Shown piece after piece: positions 40,831 to 49,362 of a stretch of 64,000 nucleotides of DNA. A program made the translations under genes and the position numbers. The notes under the pieces are model-generated. The model was not told the origin of the DNA. It ran no database searches and saw nothing but the letters and a program-made list of their open reading frames with translations. Source of the DNA: Undibacterium sp. 5I1 (lineage in GTDB: Bacteria; Pseudomonadota; Gammaproteobacteria; Burkholderiales; Burkholderiaceae_D); contig NZ_JAVIWI010000001.1 of NCBI RefSeq assembly GCF_034314085.1, forward strand, positions 1,116,001 to 1,180,000, read 5' to 3'. Each line of letters begins with the position of its first letter. Position 1 is the stretch's first letter.

Positions 40831-43350
40831 ATGAGTGGTGCATTAGATTACGTAAATAACCTGGCGATTAAAAACTCAGGCTTGCCGATTGGCGCGCAAG
40901 TGACGATGGCTGGCACAAACTCGTCCGTTTTTACGGCGCCAAGTGGAGAGGTTTTTGTAAAGAATAGTATTGCGGCGGTTATTCCTGCCTCGCAGTGTAA
41001 CTCGCTGCTTCCCGCCTTAATGAATGCCGTCAACGACATCACATTTCCGACTACGATTAAAGTAGATTTAACGACATTTGGCAGCTCAGTATCGGGCATA
41101 CCTAGTTTGTTTAGTGCCAGTAGAGCTGTGGGCGGTACGACAACTTTAGTCCCGTCTATTGGCGTGTACGCTAACTCAACTTACTATTTGTTTAGTCCTA
41201 ATGTAGCTAATCTTGGCTCAAATATTGGCTATACATCCACAACCGATCAAGCCTTCTTCACGGCGAAAAAATCAATACCGCAGCTTGCTGGACTAACTAT
41301 TGTTGACGTGAAATTCGTCAATGGCGTTTGGTATTTCATTGACTCCTCTGGCTATATTGCCAGCATGACTGATTTATCAGGTTCAAACTTCACGATCATA
41401 CAAACGGTCATGATGCCGAATGCCGCCTCTTATGGTTATACGGGAGCGGCCTACATTAATGGTGTTTGGTACTTGTACGGTAGTTCTCGCACAGGATATT
41501 CAGCAGGTAGCATCATAGTTCGATCGACCGATATGGTGACATGGACAATCATATCTGAAGTCACTAGCGGCTCTGCGCCAATTACTAGCCTTTGCCAAGG
41601 ATCTGGGACGACAACTACTACTGAAATTATTGCTGGTTGCTTGGGCGGCGATTACATCTTTAAGTCTGTCAATAACGGCACCACCTTTACGCAAGTTTCT
41701 GCATTTTCAGGCAAGTCGTATATTCGGTCAGTTTTCTACTCGACGCGCACGAGCAAATATTATGCGGTTGCGGCTGACACCAATCTAAATCTGTATCTTT
41801 TAACCAGCAGCACAGGCACGTTGGCTACCGCAACATTTACGTCTTTGTTAATAGGCGCAATATCCGATTACGGTTCGCCTGGTTACGGTATAGCAACCAT
41901 CGTTGATACAGGCACAAATGTCGGAATAGTCTACTCGAACGGCTCTGCCGTGTTTGGATATAACAATGCCGGCAGCGCCGCTAACGTAACCATTACGAAC
42001 GACTTAAACACAGGCGTCGTATCGGGAAGTTATCTTTCTTGTCTGGCACTAACGATGAACGGCAATATTTGGGTGCTTGTTTGTCAATCAGGCTCAATCA
42101 CGGCATCACAGATGAGCGGCAAACAACTGATTTTAGTTTCCGGCCCTACATTAGCAACAGCTTCAAAGATGCTTTGGTTTCCAACTACTCAAGCTAACTT
42201 CACGCCGCCTGCTGCAATTAGTGGTGTTCAGTATTCGGTAGTGACGGGTCTATCTTATGATTCCGCCAATAACTTTTCAAATTTGTATAAATTCGGCACA
42301 AATTTTGCGAGCATAGCGCTTGCAAGCAATACGGTATTAAGTCAAAACTACTCAGGCTATGTTTTTACCGGAATTGGAAGTATGTTCGCGGCACCTTCTT
42401 TACTTCAGCCAGGCGTGTTGACATGGACTGGCATTAATAATGTTAGCAATAATGTGGTTACAACATTGAAGTATGACGGCACGACGTTTAGCGCCAGTCA
42501 ATTAAATGGTGCCGCTCCTTATCCCGCCGGAAACGCTCAGCTTGCCGACTCAAGCGATGTTGGGTGTACTGCATTCGCCGCAAAATGGAGTTCTCTATTT
42601 TCGGCCTATTTGTATAGCGGCTCTATTTCGACAACCGGATCAAGTGCGGCGATGACTGTGCTAAAAGCGGCAACGCTTGGAGGCGCGTCATCGAATGTAT
42701 ATACACTAGGAGAAACTAATTCTAGTTACCACGGATGGATGTATTTTTTGGATGTTTTGTCGGGTGGGCAGGGGATTATGGGATACACCCAAAATACTGG
42801 GAATGGTCCTTACGCCGGATTGACAATTTTGACTCCAACGGCGAATTATCTTATTCCGCTGTCAGGCATTCCAAGTATAAATACCTGCTATTTATCCGCT
42901 TATGATATTACGGGAACAGATGGCAATCGTTATTTAGCGGTCGTTTATGCTTTAACGGGAGGAGGAACTCCGACAAATGGTCAGTTCTTGTCCGTGTTTC
43001 GGATTTTTACTAATTCTGCCCCCGTTTGCGTGCTGAATACCAGCATCGCTGGCTATTTAGGATTCAACACTTCTTCCAAAATGCGTCGTGTTGTTGCGAC
43101 CGGCAATAACTTCTATTTGTGCGACTTCACCTCTGGCACATCGACTAAAAACGCTTTATTGCTTACGCAATCAGGAGGCGCATTTTCGTTTGCAGGGGCC
43201 GCTTATTGCAATTTGCCAACAGACAATGTGCCATCAGGCGTCGCAGGCATTACAGGCTCTTTTAACTCTGCGACGGTTGCTGCAACCAGCGCCACCGCAG
43301 CAGTGTACTTACCTCCCGCCACAAGTGGAAACTACGTGAAAGTGAAATGA
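40831..43350 (+). CDS. Receptor-binding tail protein with beta-propeller-like repeats (839 aa)
   Basis: After about 90 residues the sequence shows repeats of the form FVNGVWYFIDSSG and NGVWYLYGSSRTG followed by RSTDMVTWTII, typical of sialidase-like or Kelch-like propeller blades. No catalytic set for a sialidase is seen, so binding rather than cleavage is likely. It starts directly at the stop of the long fibre gene and probably attaches to or follows it. Confidence 0.7.
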   Translation: MSGALDYVNNLAIKNSGLPIGAQVTMAGTNSSVFTAPSGEVFVKNSIAAVIPASQCNSLLPALMNAVNDITFPTTIKVDLTTFGSSVSGIPSLFSASRAVGGTTTLVPSIGVYANSTYYLFSPNVANLGSNIGYTSTTDQAFFTAKKSIPQLAGLTIVDVKFVNGVWYFIDSSGYIASMTDLSGSNFTIIQTVMMPNAASYGYTGAAYINGVWYLYGSSRTGYSAGSIIVRSTDMVTWTIISEVTSGSAPITSLCQGSGTTTTTEIIAGCLGGDYIFKSVNNGTTFTQVSAFSGKSYIRSVFYSTRTSKYYAVAADTNLNLYLLTSSTGTLATATFTSLLIGAISDYGSPGYGIATIVDTGTNVGIVYSNGSAVFGYNNAGSAANVTITNDLNTGVVSGSYLSCLALTMNGNIWVLVCQSGSITASQMSGKQLILVSGPTLATASKMLWFPTTQANFTPPAAISGVQYSVVTGLSYDSANNFSNLYKFGTNFASIALASNTVLSQNYSGYVFTGIGSMFAAPSLLQPGVLTWTGINNVSNNVVTTLKYDGTTFSASQLNGAAPYPAGNAQLADSSDVGCTAFAAKWSSLFSAYLYSGSISTTGSSAAMTVLKAATLGGASSNVYTLGETNSSYHGWMYFLDVLSGGQGIMGYTQNTGNGPYAGLTILTPTANYLIPLSGIPSINTCYLSAYDITGTDGNRYLAVVYALTGGGTPTNGQFLSVFRIFTNSAPVCVLNTSIAGYLGFNTSSKMRRVVATGNNFYLCDFTSGTSTKNALLLTQSGGAFSFAGAAYCNLPTDNVPSGVAGITGSFNSATVAATSATAAVYLPPATSGNYVKVK

Positions 43351-43685
43351 TGGATATCGACACAACTGCCGTCGAGCAATTCGACATCGAGTTTATTCCG
43401 AAACCACCAACGCCAGCTCCGTTTTTTACGAAGATGACGATAGGCGCATGGATGAAAAGAATCGCCCCTGAACTACCTGGCATTTACAAGTTGGCGGCTA
43501 CCGACATCTATGCTCAGATATTCCGAGACATGACTCTACAGTCTTTATATATCGATATTAACGATCCTGATCTTGCTAAAGGGCTGGACTACTTTAAAGC
43601 CGCCGGTATTTTTACAGACGCTCGCGCACATGCGGCGCTAACGATGGTCATTACTTTTAGTGAGGCATACAAAGGTGAAGTCTAA
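43347..43685 (+). CDS. Hypothetical protein after the tail fibres (112 aa)
   Basis: The product has a Pro-rich linker (PKPPTPAPFFTK) and a helical C-terminal half (LAKGLDYFKAAGIFTDARA). ATG at 43347 overlaps the preceding stop and its own end overlaps the next gene. I do not recognise the family. It may be a small tail or pre-lysis protein. Confidence 0.6.
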   Translation: MMDIDTTAVEQFDIEFIPKPPTPAPFFTKMTIGAWMKRIAPELPGIYKLAATDIYAQIFRDMTLQSLYIDINDPDLAKGLDYFKAAGIFTDARAHAALTMVITFSEAYKGEV

Positions 43686-43962
43686 AATATTGCTTCTAGG
43701 AATATGGTTTCTGTGCGTCATAGCAGGCTTTGCTTCTATCGTTCAAATGCTCTGGTCAATCGTTGTCGGTTCGCCAAAAGCATGGCGACTCGCCAAGTCA
43801 TTCGATAGAGTAGGGAACGCTGCAACTGGTGGCGATGATAAAGAGACAGTATCAAGCCGCGCTAATCGCGCCAGACAAGAAGGGCGAAGGTGGGGTTGCG
43901 TTCTTTGTCAAATGTTGGATTGGTTCGAGCAAGATCACTGCGAAAAATCGTCTGGCATTTAA
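43675..43962 (+). CDS. Single-span membrane protein of the lysis region (95 aa)
   Basis: A hydrophobic segment at residues about 3-25 (SKILLLGIWFLCVIAGFASI) is followed by a charged cytoplasmic or periplasmic domain with AATGGDDKETVSSRANRARQ and two late cysteines (CVLCQ). Start is set at GTG 43675, with AAAGG upstream; GTG 43660 is an alternative. Location just before holin and lysozyme genes suggests a role in lysis or its control. Confidence 0.6.
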   Translation: MKSKILLLGIWFLCVIAGFASIVQMLWSIVVGSPKAWRLAKSFDRVGNAATGGDDKETVSSRANRARQEGRRWGCVLCQMLDWFEQDHCEKSSGI

Positions 43963-43971
43963 TAATTAAAT

Positions 43972-43995
43972 AAGTCACTACTGACTTGATTTAAT
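43972..43995 (+). promoter_or_regulatory. Operator-promoter, copy 13 (lysis genes)
   Basis: AAGTCA-CTAC-TGACTT at 43972-43987 is followed by GATTTAATG, a moderate -10. It precedes the holin-like gene by about 65 bases. Confidence 0.6.
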
Positions 43996-44055
43996 GAGAA
44001 TGTTTTGGTAGACTCCATTTAATTTGCCTTTGCGAGCGAGCGATAAAGGATTCAC

Positions 44056-44409
44056 ATGAACACAGAATTTGAAATACAAGGATATGAAATGCCCCCAAAT
44101 TCGACAGCGCTAGAGCAGCAAATGGCAGAAGTGCGTATCAGTGTGGGAAAGATGGCAGACGCTTTGACTAAGTTAGCCATTCTTGAAGAGCGCCATCAAG
44201 CAACGATTGCGCGTGTCGCCAAGATGGAAGACCGCATCATTGATGTCGCCAAAAAAAGTAACGACATGGAGCTTGCGCAAGTGCGGCATTTCGCGACCCT
44301 GGACGGCATCACAAGCACCATTCGCGTCTTGTGGGTAGTGGTCGGCACCACCTCCATCACTTTTATTGGCAAATTTGTAATGAGCTTTTTACATGTGGGA
44401 GCCATATAA
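44056..44409 (+). CDS. Coiled-coil protein with C-terminal membrane span, holin-associated type
   Basis: Residues 15-85 are a coiled coil (ALEQQMAEVRISVGKMADAL), and residues about 88-112 are one membrane span (IRVLWVVVGTTSITFIGKFV). This is the layout of XhlA-type lysis accessory proteins. It is the first gene after operator copy 13 and is followed three bases later by the lysozyme. Holin or holin partner is inferred from layout and place. Confidence 0.65.
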   Translation: MNTEFEIQGYEMPPNSTALEQQMAEVRISVGKMADALTKLAILEERHQATIARVAKMEDRIIDVAKKSNDMELAQVRHFATLDGITSTIRVLWVVVGTTSITFIGKFVMSFLHVGAI

Positions 44410-44411
44410 AG

Positions 44412-44891
44412 ATGAATTTTGATATTTGCGTATATCGGCTTCTGGGTAACGAAGGCCGTTACGTCAACGATTCGCGAGACCCAGGCGGTGAAACAAATTG
44501 GGGTATTTCCAAGCGAAGCTACCCATCATTAGATATTAAAAATCTGACGAAGGCACAAGCTGCTGCAATCTACAAGCGAGATTTTTGGGACCCTATTCAG
44601 CTAGATAAAGCACCACTAGGCGTCGCAAACCAGTTACTTGACTTCGCTGTCAATAGCGGGCTACAGACGGCTATTCGCGCCTTGCAACGAGCTGTAGGCG
44701 TTGCCGATGACGGCATTCTTGGTAACTACAGCAAGCAAGCAATCGCCAAGATGCAACTGCACGACATCATCATGCGGCTAATTGCAGAGCGAATCTTGTT
44801 CATGACTAACTGCAAAAATTGGGATTCTGCCGGTAAAGGCTGGATGCGCCGCATTGCACACCAACTTCAATATGGAGCTGACGATGTTTGA
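44412..44891 (+). CDS. Endolysin, GH108 N-acetylmuramidase
   Basis: The 159-aa protein has the GH108 signature: NEGRYVNDSRDPGGETNWGI near residues 13-32, with the catalytic Glu in EGRY, then YPSLDIKNLTKAQAAAIYK and DFWDPIQLDK. The C-terminal half holds a peptidoglycan-binding-like segment (AVGVADDGILGNYSKQAI). It hydrolyses the glycan backbone of peptidoglycan at lysis. It lacks a signal peptide, so a holin is required; its end overlaps the next gene. Confidence 0.9.
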   Translation: MNFDICVYRLLGNEGRYVNDSRDPGGETNWGISKRSYPSLDIKNLTKAQAAAIYKRDFWDPIQLDKAPLGVANQLLDFAVNSGLQTAIRALQRAVGVADDGILGNYSKQAIAKMQLHDIIMRLIAERILFMTNCKNWDSAGKGWMRRIAHQLQYGADDV

Positions 44892-45279
44892 AAAATTAGG
44901 ACTGTTTTACAACGTGTTCCGTCAAGGCCAAGCGGTCGCTGACGCAGCAAAGCTGAAAAACAAACAATTGCTTGCAAGCGCCTTAGCTATTTTTCTGGCT
45001 ACGGTTGTCGGTATAGGAAAACAATATGGCTATGACTTTCACTTGTCGTCCAGCGATCTTAATAGCATTGCTGGCTTTGGCGCTGTCTTGTTCGGCTTGT
45101 TCAATGTTGGAGCAACGGTTGCATCTTCCGACAAAATCGGATTGCCCGCCAAAGAACCAGTTTCAACAAGCGACCCATCAATGCCAACAATACAAGAGGC
45201 TGTACGAGCCGCGCAACCGATGCAGTCCGAGCCTGATCTTGGAAACATCTGGCTTAATCCACCTCAACCAGGCGGCTGA
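44884..45279 (+). CDS. Holin-like membrane protein (131 aa)
   Basis: Two hydrophobic spans are visible at about residues 30-46 (LASALAIFLATVVGIG) and 61-82 (SIAGFGAVLFGLFNVGATVA), followed by a Pro-rich soluble tail. It overlaps the lysozyme stop by eight bases. A second reading frame inside it (45026-45331) encodes a lipoprotein-like product, an overlap also found in Rz/Rz1 pairs. It may be a holin or an unusual inner-membrane spanin partner. Confidence 0.7.
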   Translation: MFEKLGLFYNVFRQGQAVADAAKLKNKQLLASALAIFLATVVGIGKQYGYDFHLSSSDLNSIAGFGAVLFGLFNVGATVASSDKIGLPAKEPVSTSDPSMPTIQEAVRAAQPMQSEPDLGNIWLNPPQPGG

Positions 45280-45331
45280 ATACGTTCGGTCAATCGACGG
45301 GTTGACCATCAAGACACATTGCAATTTTTAG
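45026..45331 (+). CDS. Embedded Rz1-like outer-membrane lipoprotein candidate
   Basis: In the +1 frame of the holin-like gene an ATG with TAGGAAAACAAT upstream starts a 101-aa product. It has a signal-peptide core, RPAILIALLALALSCSAC, with cysteines at the expected lipid-attachment position. A short Cys/Gln-rich periplasmic part follows. Embedded +1-frame lipoproteins are the hallmark of phage Rz1 spanins. The partner Rz with a long periplasmic coiled coil is not obvious, so the pairing is uncertain. Confidence 0.55.
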   Translation: MAMTFTCRPAILIALLALALSCSACSMLEQRLHLPTKSDCPPKNQFQQATHQCQQYKRLYEPRNRCSPSLILETSGLIHLNQAAEYVRSIDGLTIKTHCNF

Positions 45332-45360
45332 ACACACCACCAACAACGAAGGGCAACAAA

Positions 45361-45675
45361 ATGGATATTCTGGGACTCATTAGCGCAGTACGCCAAGCTG
45401 AACAAGTAGCGGTAGCAATGGCGCCAACTTTAAACAATCTGGTTGCGGAAGCGGCAAAAACTTTTGGCTTAGATTCTTCGACCAACACACAAAAGCTGCA
45501 ACACGTTCAAGATCGCCTTCGCGCTTATTGGCAATTTGCGGGAGAAGTTGGCGTTGATTTCGACAAAGCCTGGCCTGTCTTGTCTGTAGTAATTACCGGC
45601 ATCGTAAAAGCGTATAACTTTAGCGGTGGCTGGACTACCGCGATCGCCGCTTTGAATGTAATCGCAGCAGCGTAA
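45361..45675 (+). CDS. Hypothetical protein at the end of the lysis cassette (104 aa)
   Basis: The ATG at 45361 follows a GAAGGG ribosome site. The product is helical with a moderately hydrophobic C-terminus (VLSVVITGIVKAY; TTAIAALNVIAAA). The DKAWPVLSVV region resembles small phage proteins near lysis genes, but I cannot name it. A hairpin and a terminator follow. Confidence 0.6.
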   Translation: MDILGLISAVRQAEQVAVAMAPTLNNLVAEAAKTFGLDSSTNTQKLQHVQDRLRAYWQFAGEVGVDFDKAWPVLSVVITGIVKAYNFSGGWTTAIAALNVIAAA

Positions 45676-45682
45676 CCTCTAC

Positions 45683-45712
45683 TTGCGACATGCACAGACT
45701 TACTAAGTCGCA
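45683..45712. repeat. Hairpin with inverted half-operator words
   Basis: TTGCGAC (45683-45689) pairs with GTCGCAA (45706-45712). Inside lies GACTTA-C-TAAGTC, the operator half-sites in outward order. It follows the lysis cassette and may be a regulatory or terminator-like structure. Confidence 0.4.
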
Positions 45713-45728
45713 AATGTAGATTTTAAAC

Positions 45729-45753
45729 AGCAGGCTCTTTAGCCTGCTTTTTA
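45729..45753 (+). terminator. Intrinsic terminator after the lysis cassette
   Basis: An 8-bp stem, AGCAGGCT/AGCCTGCT, with a 4-base loop is followed by TTTTTA. Confidence 0.85.
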
Positions 45754-45773
45754 TTGACCAAACGAAACCATAC

Positions 45774-47099
45774 ATGACAAATCCAGTAACTCCAAAGCGC
45801 TTTCTTGATGCGTTTAACGACCCAGATACGTTTCCAACGCTGGTCGATGTCGCTGACGAGCTTGGCTTATCGGTACAGACCGTTAAGAACCGCGCAGTGC
45901 TGTTGCGGCAAGACCCAAGCTACAAAAATGCCGTAATTCATCGCGGTAGAGGTTCAGTCCCAATGTCGGAGAACCTCGAAAAAATCACAGATGACTGGAC
46001 AAAAGAAGAGTGCATTGAAGAGCTGCAACGCATCGCAAAAATAGACCCAGATAGAGTGATGACGCGCAATTATTTTCGCGTTAATGGGCGCATTGCTGAG
46101 TCTGTATGGAATCAATATTTTGGAACCTTTGAAGAGTTCCGCCGTCAAGCCGGATTAGTGCTGTCTCGTCAGCAGCATCAATTTGAGCGCCAAATTGCCA
46201 AGCACGTCTCGGTTGATCATTATCGCAAGGCAAATGATGAGCGTCGCAATTACGATGTAAAATATTTGCGTGATAAGTCAGGACGTTTTAAGACAGTCAT
46301 GATCTGTTCCGACTTGCATGATATTGAGATTGATCCATTCTATTTGCGCGTATGGCTTGATACTGTCGCTCGCGTACAGCCAGACATTATTGTGTTTAAT
46401 GGCGATATTTTCGACTTACCAGAGTTCGGCAAATACGGCGTTGATCCTCGCGAGTGGGATGTAGTAGGGCGCATTAAGTTTGCGCATGACAAAATCCTTG
46501 GACCAACAAGGGCGGTCGCGCCAGAAGCCCAAATCGATTTTATCGAAGGTAATCACGAAGCGCGCATGTTGCGCCATCTTTCAGATGAGACTCCGGCAAT
46601 GCGAGCGGTTCTAGCGGAGCTTCATGGTTGGACTATTTCTAAGCTACTCGGCTTAGATCAGTTTGAGATCAACTATATTGCAAAGGCTGATTTGGCAGCC
46701 TTCACTAAGCGCGACTTCGAGAAAGAGTTGGCTCAAAACTACAAGGTGTATTTCGACACATTTCTGTGCCATCACTTCCCGCATGCTAGAAACCTCAAAC
46801 TGCCTGGCGTTAATGGACATCACCATAAGCATATCGTCTGGTCAGACTTTACGCCGGTTTATGGTGCATTTGAGTGGCATCAGTTGGGTTCGGGTCATAA
46901 ACGCGCCGCTTCTTATTGCGAAGGCGAAAAATGGCACATGGGCTTTGATATCGCACACATCGACACTCACACGAGAGCCACAATGCATGACTATGTGACT
47001 GTAACAGATATGTCAGTTTCGGGAGGCAAGTTTTATCACCGTCTGCCAACTGAGATCGATCATGCGGTTCCTAAAATGTTACTCATGAACGGTCATTAA
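45774..47099 (+). CDS. Calcineurin-like metallophosphoesterase with N-terminal HTH (441 aa)
   Basis: Residues 1-160 contain a helix-turn-helix-like start (FPTLVDVADELGLSVQTVKN) and a helical linker. The catalytic domain then shows the metal-binding series SDLHD near 180, NGDIFDLPE near 205, GNHEARM near 262, CHHFPH near 327 and NGHHHKH near 340. Phage enzymes of this type act on nucleic acid ends or nucleotides. It starts the replication-side gene block, 20 bases after the lysis terminator, and has no own operator copy. Confidence 0.87.
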   Translation: MTNPVTPKRFLDAFNDPDTFPTLVDVADELGLSVQTVKNRAVLLRQDPSYKNAVIHRGRGSVPMSENLEKITDDWTKEECIEELQRIAKIDPDRVMTRNYFRVNGRIAESVWNQYFGTFEEFRRQAGLVLSRQQHQFERQIAKHVSVDHYRKANDERRNYDVKYLRDKSGRFKTVMICSDLHDIEIDPFYLRVWLDTVARVQPDIIVFNGDIFDLPEFGKYGVDPREWDVVGRIKFAHDKILGPTRAVAPEAQIDFIEGNHEARMLRHLSDETPAMRAVLAELHGWTISKLLGLDQFEINYIAKADLAAFTKRDFEKELAQNYKVYFDTFLCHHFPHARNLKLPGVNGHHHKHIVWSDFTPVYGAFEWHQLGSGHKRAASYCEGEKWHMGFDIAHIDTHTRATMHDYVTVTDMSVSGGKFYHRLPTEIDHAVPKMLLMNGH

Positions 47100-47137
47100 T
47101 TTAGCCAAAATAAAGTCTCTTTTCATATTGTTAGATA

Positions 47138-47158
47138 AGTCACCGCTGAGTTATAGTA
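47138..47158 (+). promoter_or_regulatory. Operator-promoter, copy 14 (PhoH)
   Basis: AAGTCA-CCGC-TGAGTT (47138-47153) joins TATAGT (47153-47158), with TTGTTA 18 bases upstream. The PhoH gene starts 32 bases downstream. Confidence 0.65.
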
Positions 47159-47189
47159 GTGACTTGTTTAACCTCTTGTGGAATAGTTT

Positions 47190-47927
47190 ATGTCACGTAA
47201 CTTTGCAAAGAAACAATCTAAACGCTCATCCAACAAGCAAGAATTTCAAGATCAATCCATTGATCAGCGCTTTCACAAGATTCCAGACAAAATTGATCGT
47301 TCACCGATCACAGCATTAAAACCCAAGCAGCAGCAGTACATTAACGCCATTAAAAACTTTGACGTTACGTTCGCAACTGGACCTGCCGGCACTGGTAAAA
47401 CCTACCTATGCGCAGCTCTAGCAGCACAGGAGCTTGACGCAAAGCGCATTGACAAGATCATCATTACTCGACCGGCAGTCGAAGCCGGAGAATCGTTAGG
47501 TTTTTTACCAGGCGAATTAGAAGAAAAGTTTGATCCATATCTCACACCATTCCGCGAGATATTAGATTTACGCCTAGGTAAAACATTTGTTGACTACTTG
47601 ATTAAGAACAAGCGTATCGAGGCGGCTCCATTAGCGTTCATGCGTGGTCGTACCTTCACAAACGCTTGGGTGATTTTAGACGAAGCGCAAAACACCACAC
47701 CGATGCAGATGAAGATGTTCCTGACTCGTATCGGCAAAGGCTGCAAGATGATTATTAATGGCGACGTTGACCAAAAAGACATCCCAGGCAAAAGCGGATT
47801 GGCGGACGCAATTGGGCGATTCAATCACATACCAGCAATTAAGCATGTGAAGTTCGATCGTGAAGATTCAGTCCGTCATGATTTAGTTCAAGATATTCTC
47901 TTGGGTTACGAAACAGAACCAGTGTAG
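47190..47927 (+). CDS. PhoH-like ATPase
   Basis: The 245-aa protein carries the PhoH layout: GPAGTGKT near residue 66 (Walker A), TRPAVEAGESLGFLPGEL near 105, VILDEAQNTTP near 168 (Walker B), and INGDVDQKDIPGKSGL near 193. PhoH proteins are P-loop NTPases with RNA-helicase-like folds common in tailed phages; the phage role is not settled. It forms its own unit, with an operator-promoter before it and a terminator after it. Confidence 0.9.
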   Translation: MSRNFAKKQSKRSSNKQEFQDQSIDQRFHKIPDKIDRSPITALKPKQQQYINAIKNFDVTFATGPAGTGKTYLCAALAAQELDAKRIDKIIITRPAVEAGESLGFLPGELEEKFDPYLTPFREILDLRLGKTFVDYLIKNKRIEAAPLAFMRGRTFTNAWVILDEAQNTTPMQMKMFLTRIGKGCKMIINGDVDQKDIPGKSGLADAIGRFNHIPAIKHVKFDREDSVRHDLVQDILLGYETEPV

Positions 47928-47950
47928 CGCTTGAGTGTACTTGGATGAAA

Positions 47951-47975
47951 AGGGCGGTCTCGTGCCGCCTTTTTA
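47951..47975 (+). terminator. Intrinsic terminator after PhoH gene
   Basis: GGCGG/CCGCC arms (47953-47957 with 47965-47969) plus an outer pair are followed by TTTTT. The next 110 bases are an AT-rich leader with CTTGGGTG words and a TATAAATA (48012-48019). Confidence 0.7.
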
Positions 47976-48091
47976 CTTGGGTGAGCTTGCTTGGGTGCCG
48001 CCGCTGTCTTCTATAAATACTTAACTATTATATAAACATGTAATACAGAAATAATTAAATACAGAATTAATGAAAAACGAGGCGAAACCTA

Positions 48092-48802
48092 ATGACACAC
48101 CCAATTAATATCGAGTTTTATGGCTCACAAGTCGGTTTCGACGAATGCGAAGTATTGGCCATTCAGAATATACATCACAAGCTTCTGATAAAAGAGGCGG
48201 CACTGTTCTCTAAAAAATGGTTTGACTACCGCTCAATGCATCCAACATTAGCGACTTACCTAGCGGTACATCACTACAACCGCGCTTATGGCTATTTTAT
48301 GGGCGTAGCGATGGACAAAGGTAAGAAATACATGGCCGGCTTTCGCGGCAAAGACTTCATGCTTTCACGCGAAAAGCAATCCTTCTGGAAATTAAGGCAG
48401 CAAGCGGACGACACCGGAATACGATACGACTTCTTTATGTTGGAGGCGATGAAGTGGTGTATCGAGAACGGCTGGAGACAACCGCCGCGTCCAGCTCATA
48501 TTTCAACGAATAATGACTTACTTATACAGGTAATGAATAAGTGGGAAATGGAAAGCAGGGCGAAGATTCAGTGGGCGACAGACTGTCGTTATCGCGCAGA
48601 GCTATTTGTTGGATCGCCAGACCAGCTCGCCTATGAGAATCATATTGCCACTCGCATCATGCAAAAGCCACATCCAAAATTCGCAATCTATGCAGCGCTG
48701 TACCAATATGACGCGCTTCGCATTGAGGAAGCGTTAAGACGTTTCCCTACCGAGACAATTAATGACGCTATGCATGTTTCCGTGATTTTCAGTCAAAAGT
48801 AA
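48092..48802 (+). CDS. Hypothetical phage protein (236 aa)
   Basis: I do not recognise this family. The protein is soluble, rich in aromatic and basic residues (YLAVHHYNRAYGYFMGVAM; YMAGFRGKDFM), with a long helical second half. The start has a GAGGCG ribosome site. It lies between PhoH and the Hfq-like gene. The leader upstream resembles the one before 13097 (CTTGGG words, then CTATAAATAC), hinting at a second promoter type. Confidence 0.6.
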   Translation: MTHPINIEFYGSQVGFDECEVLAIQNIHHKLLIKEAALFSKKWFDYRSMHPTLATYLAVHHYNRAYGYFMGVAMDKGKKYMAGFRGKDFMLSREKQSFWKLRQQADDTGIRYDFFMLEAMKWCIENGWRQPPRPAHISTNNDLLIQVMNKWEMESRAKIQWATDCRYRAELFVGSPDQLAYENHIATRIMQKPHPKFAIYAALYQYDALRIEEALRRFPTETINDAMHVSVIFSQK

Positions 48803-48821
48803 GTCACAACTGAACTATAAT
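48801..48821 (+). promoter_or_regulatory. Operator-promoter, copy 15 (Hfq-like/helicase operon)
   Basis: AAGTCA-CAAC-TGAACT (48801-48816) joins TATAAT (48816-48821). It sits immediately after the preceding stop and drives the Hfq-like, helicase and primase genes. Confidence 0.7.
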
Positions 48822-48861
48822 GTGACTGTTCTAATTCACAAACTAAATCGAGGTAAATTAA

Positions 48862-49362
48862 ATGACCCCAGTTTCATCATCCGAAGTCCAAGCTAAACGT
48901 CTGCGGGAAGAGCAAATCGAAGAAGGGCGACGAATGGCAGTATCCAACTCAACAGATGAGTCGGCACCTGAATCAAGTAATCGCACAACGATTAGTCTTC
49001 CGTTCGGCAGCGTTCGCCCTAACTCAGCGACGTTAGAGCATTCAGTTTGGAAAGGCGATTCCAAAGAATCAGTGAAGCGCTACACGCCGGCAAAAGTGCC
49101 AAACAAAGTTCCGCTCAAGGGTCATGAAGCGTTTTTGAAAGCGCTTGAAATCAACAACGCCACAGTGCGTATTGAAAAGGCATCGACGGGAGAAATTATT
49201 GTTGGACGAGTAAAGCACTCTGATAAGTTTAGCGTCACGATTAATGCGCCAATCGCTTCAGCAGATTTTTTGTCTAATGTTACTCCAATTGACCGCGTCA
49301 TATTCAAGCATGACATCAGCGAATTTGCGGCACTGACACCTAAGTCGGAATCAGCGCAATGA
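48862..49362 (+). CDS. Hfq-like (Sm-fold) phage protein (166 aa)
   Basis: Residues 1-80 are a charged, probably flexible N-terminus (KRLREEQIEEGRRM). Residues about 89-160 follow the Hfq plan: GHEAFLKALEINNATVRIEK (helix and first strand), GEIIVGRVKHSDKFSVTI (Sm1), and RVIFKHDISEF, matching the YKHAIS word of bacterial Hfq (Sm2). The Sm1-Sm2 loop is longer than in host Hfq. It may bind RNA or redirect host Hfq. The gene overlaps the helicase gene by four bases, so it is tied to replication-gene expression. Confidence 0.68.
   Translation: MTPVSSSEVQAKRLREEQIEEGRRMAVSNSTDESAPESSNRTTISLPFGSVRPNSATLEHSVWKGDSKESVKRYTPAKVPNKVPLKGHEAFLKALEINNATVRIEKASTGEIIVGRVKHSDKFSVTINAPIASADFLSNVTPIDRVIFKHDISEFAALTPKSESAQ

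Noticed and set aside
45319..45675. Longer start for the 104-aa lysis-region protein
   Set aside because: The extra 14 codons have no ribosome site, whereas ATG 45361 has GAAGGG at normal distance.
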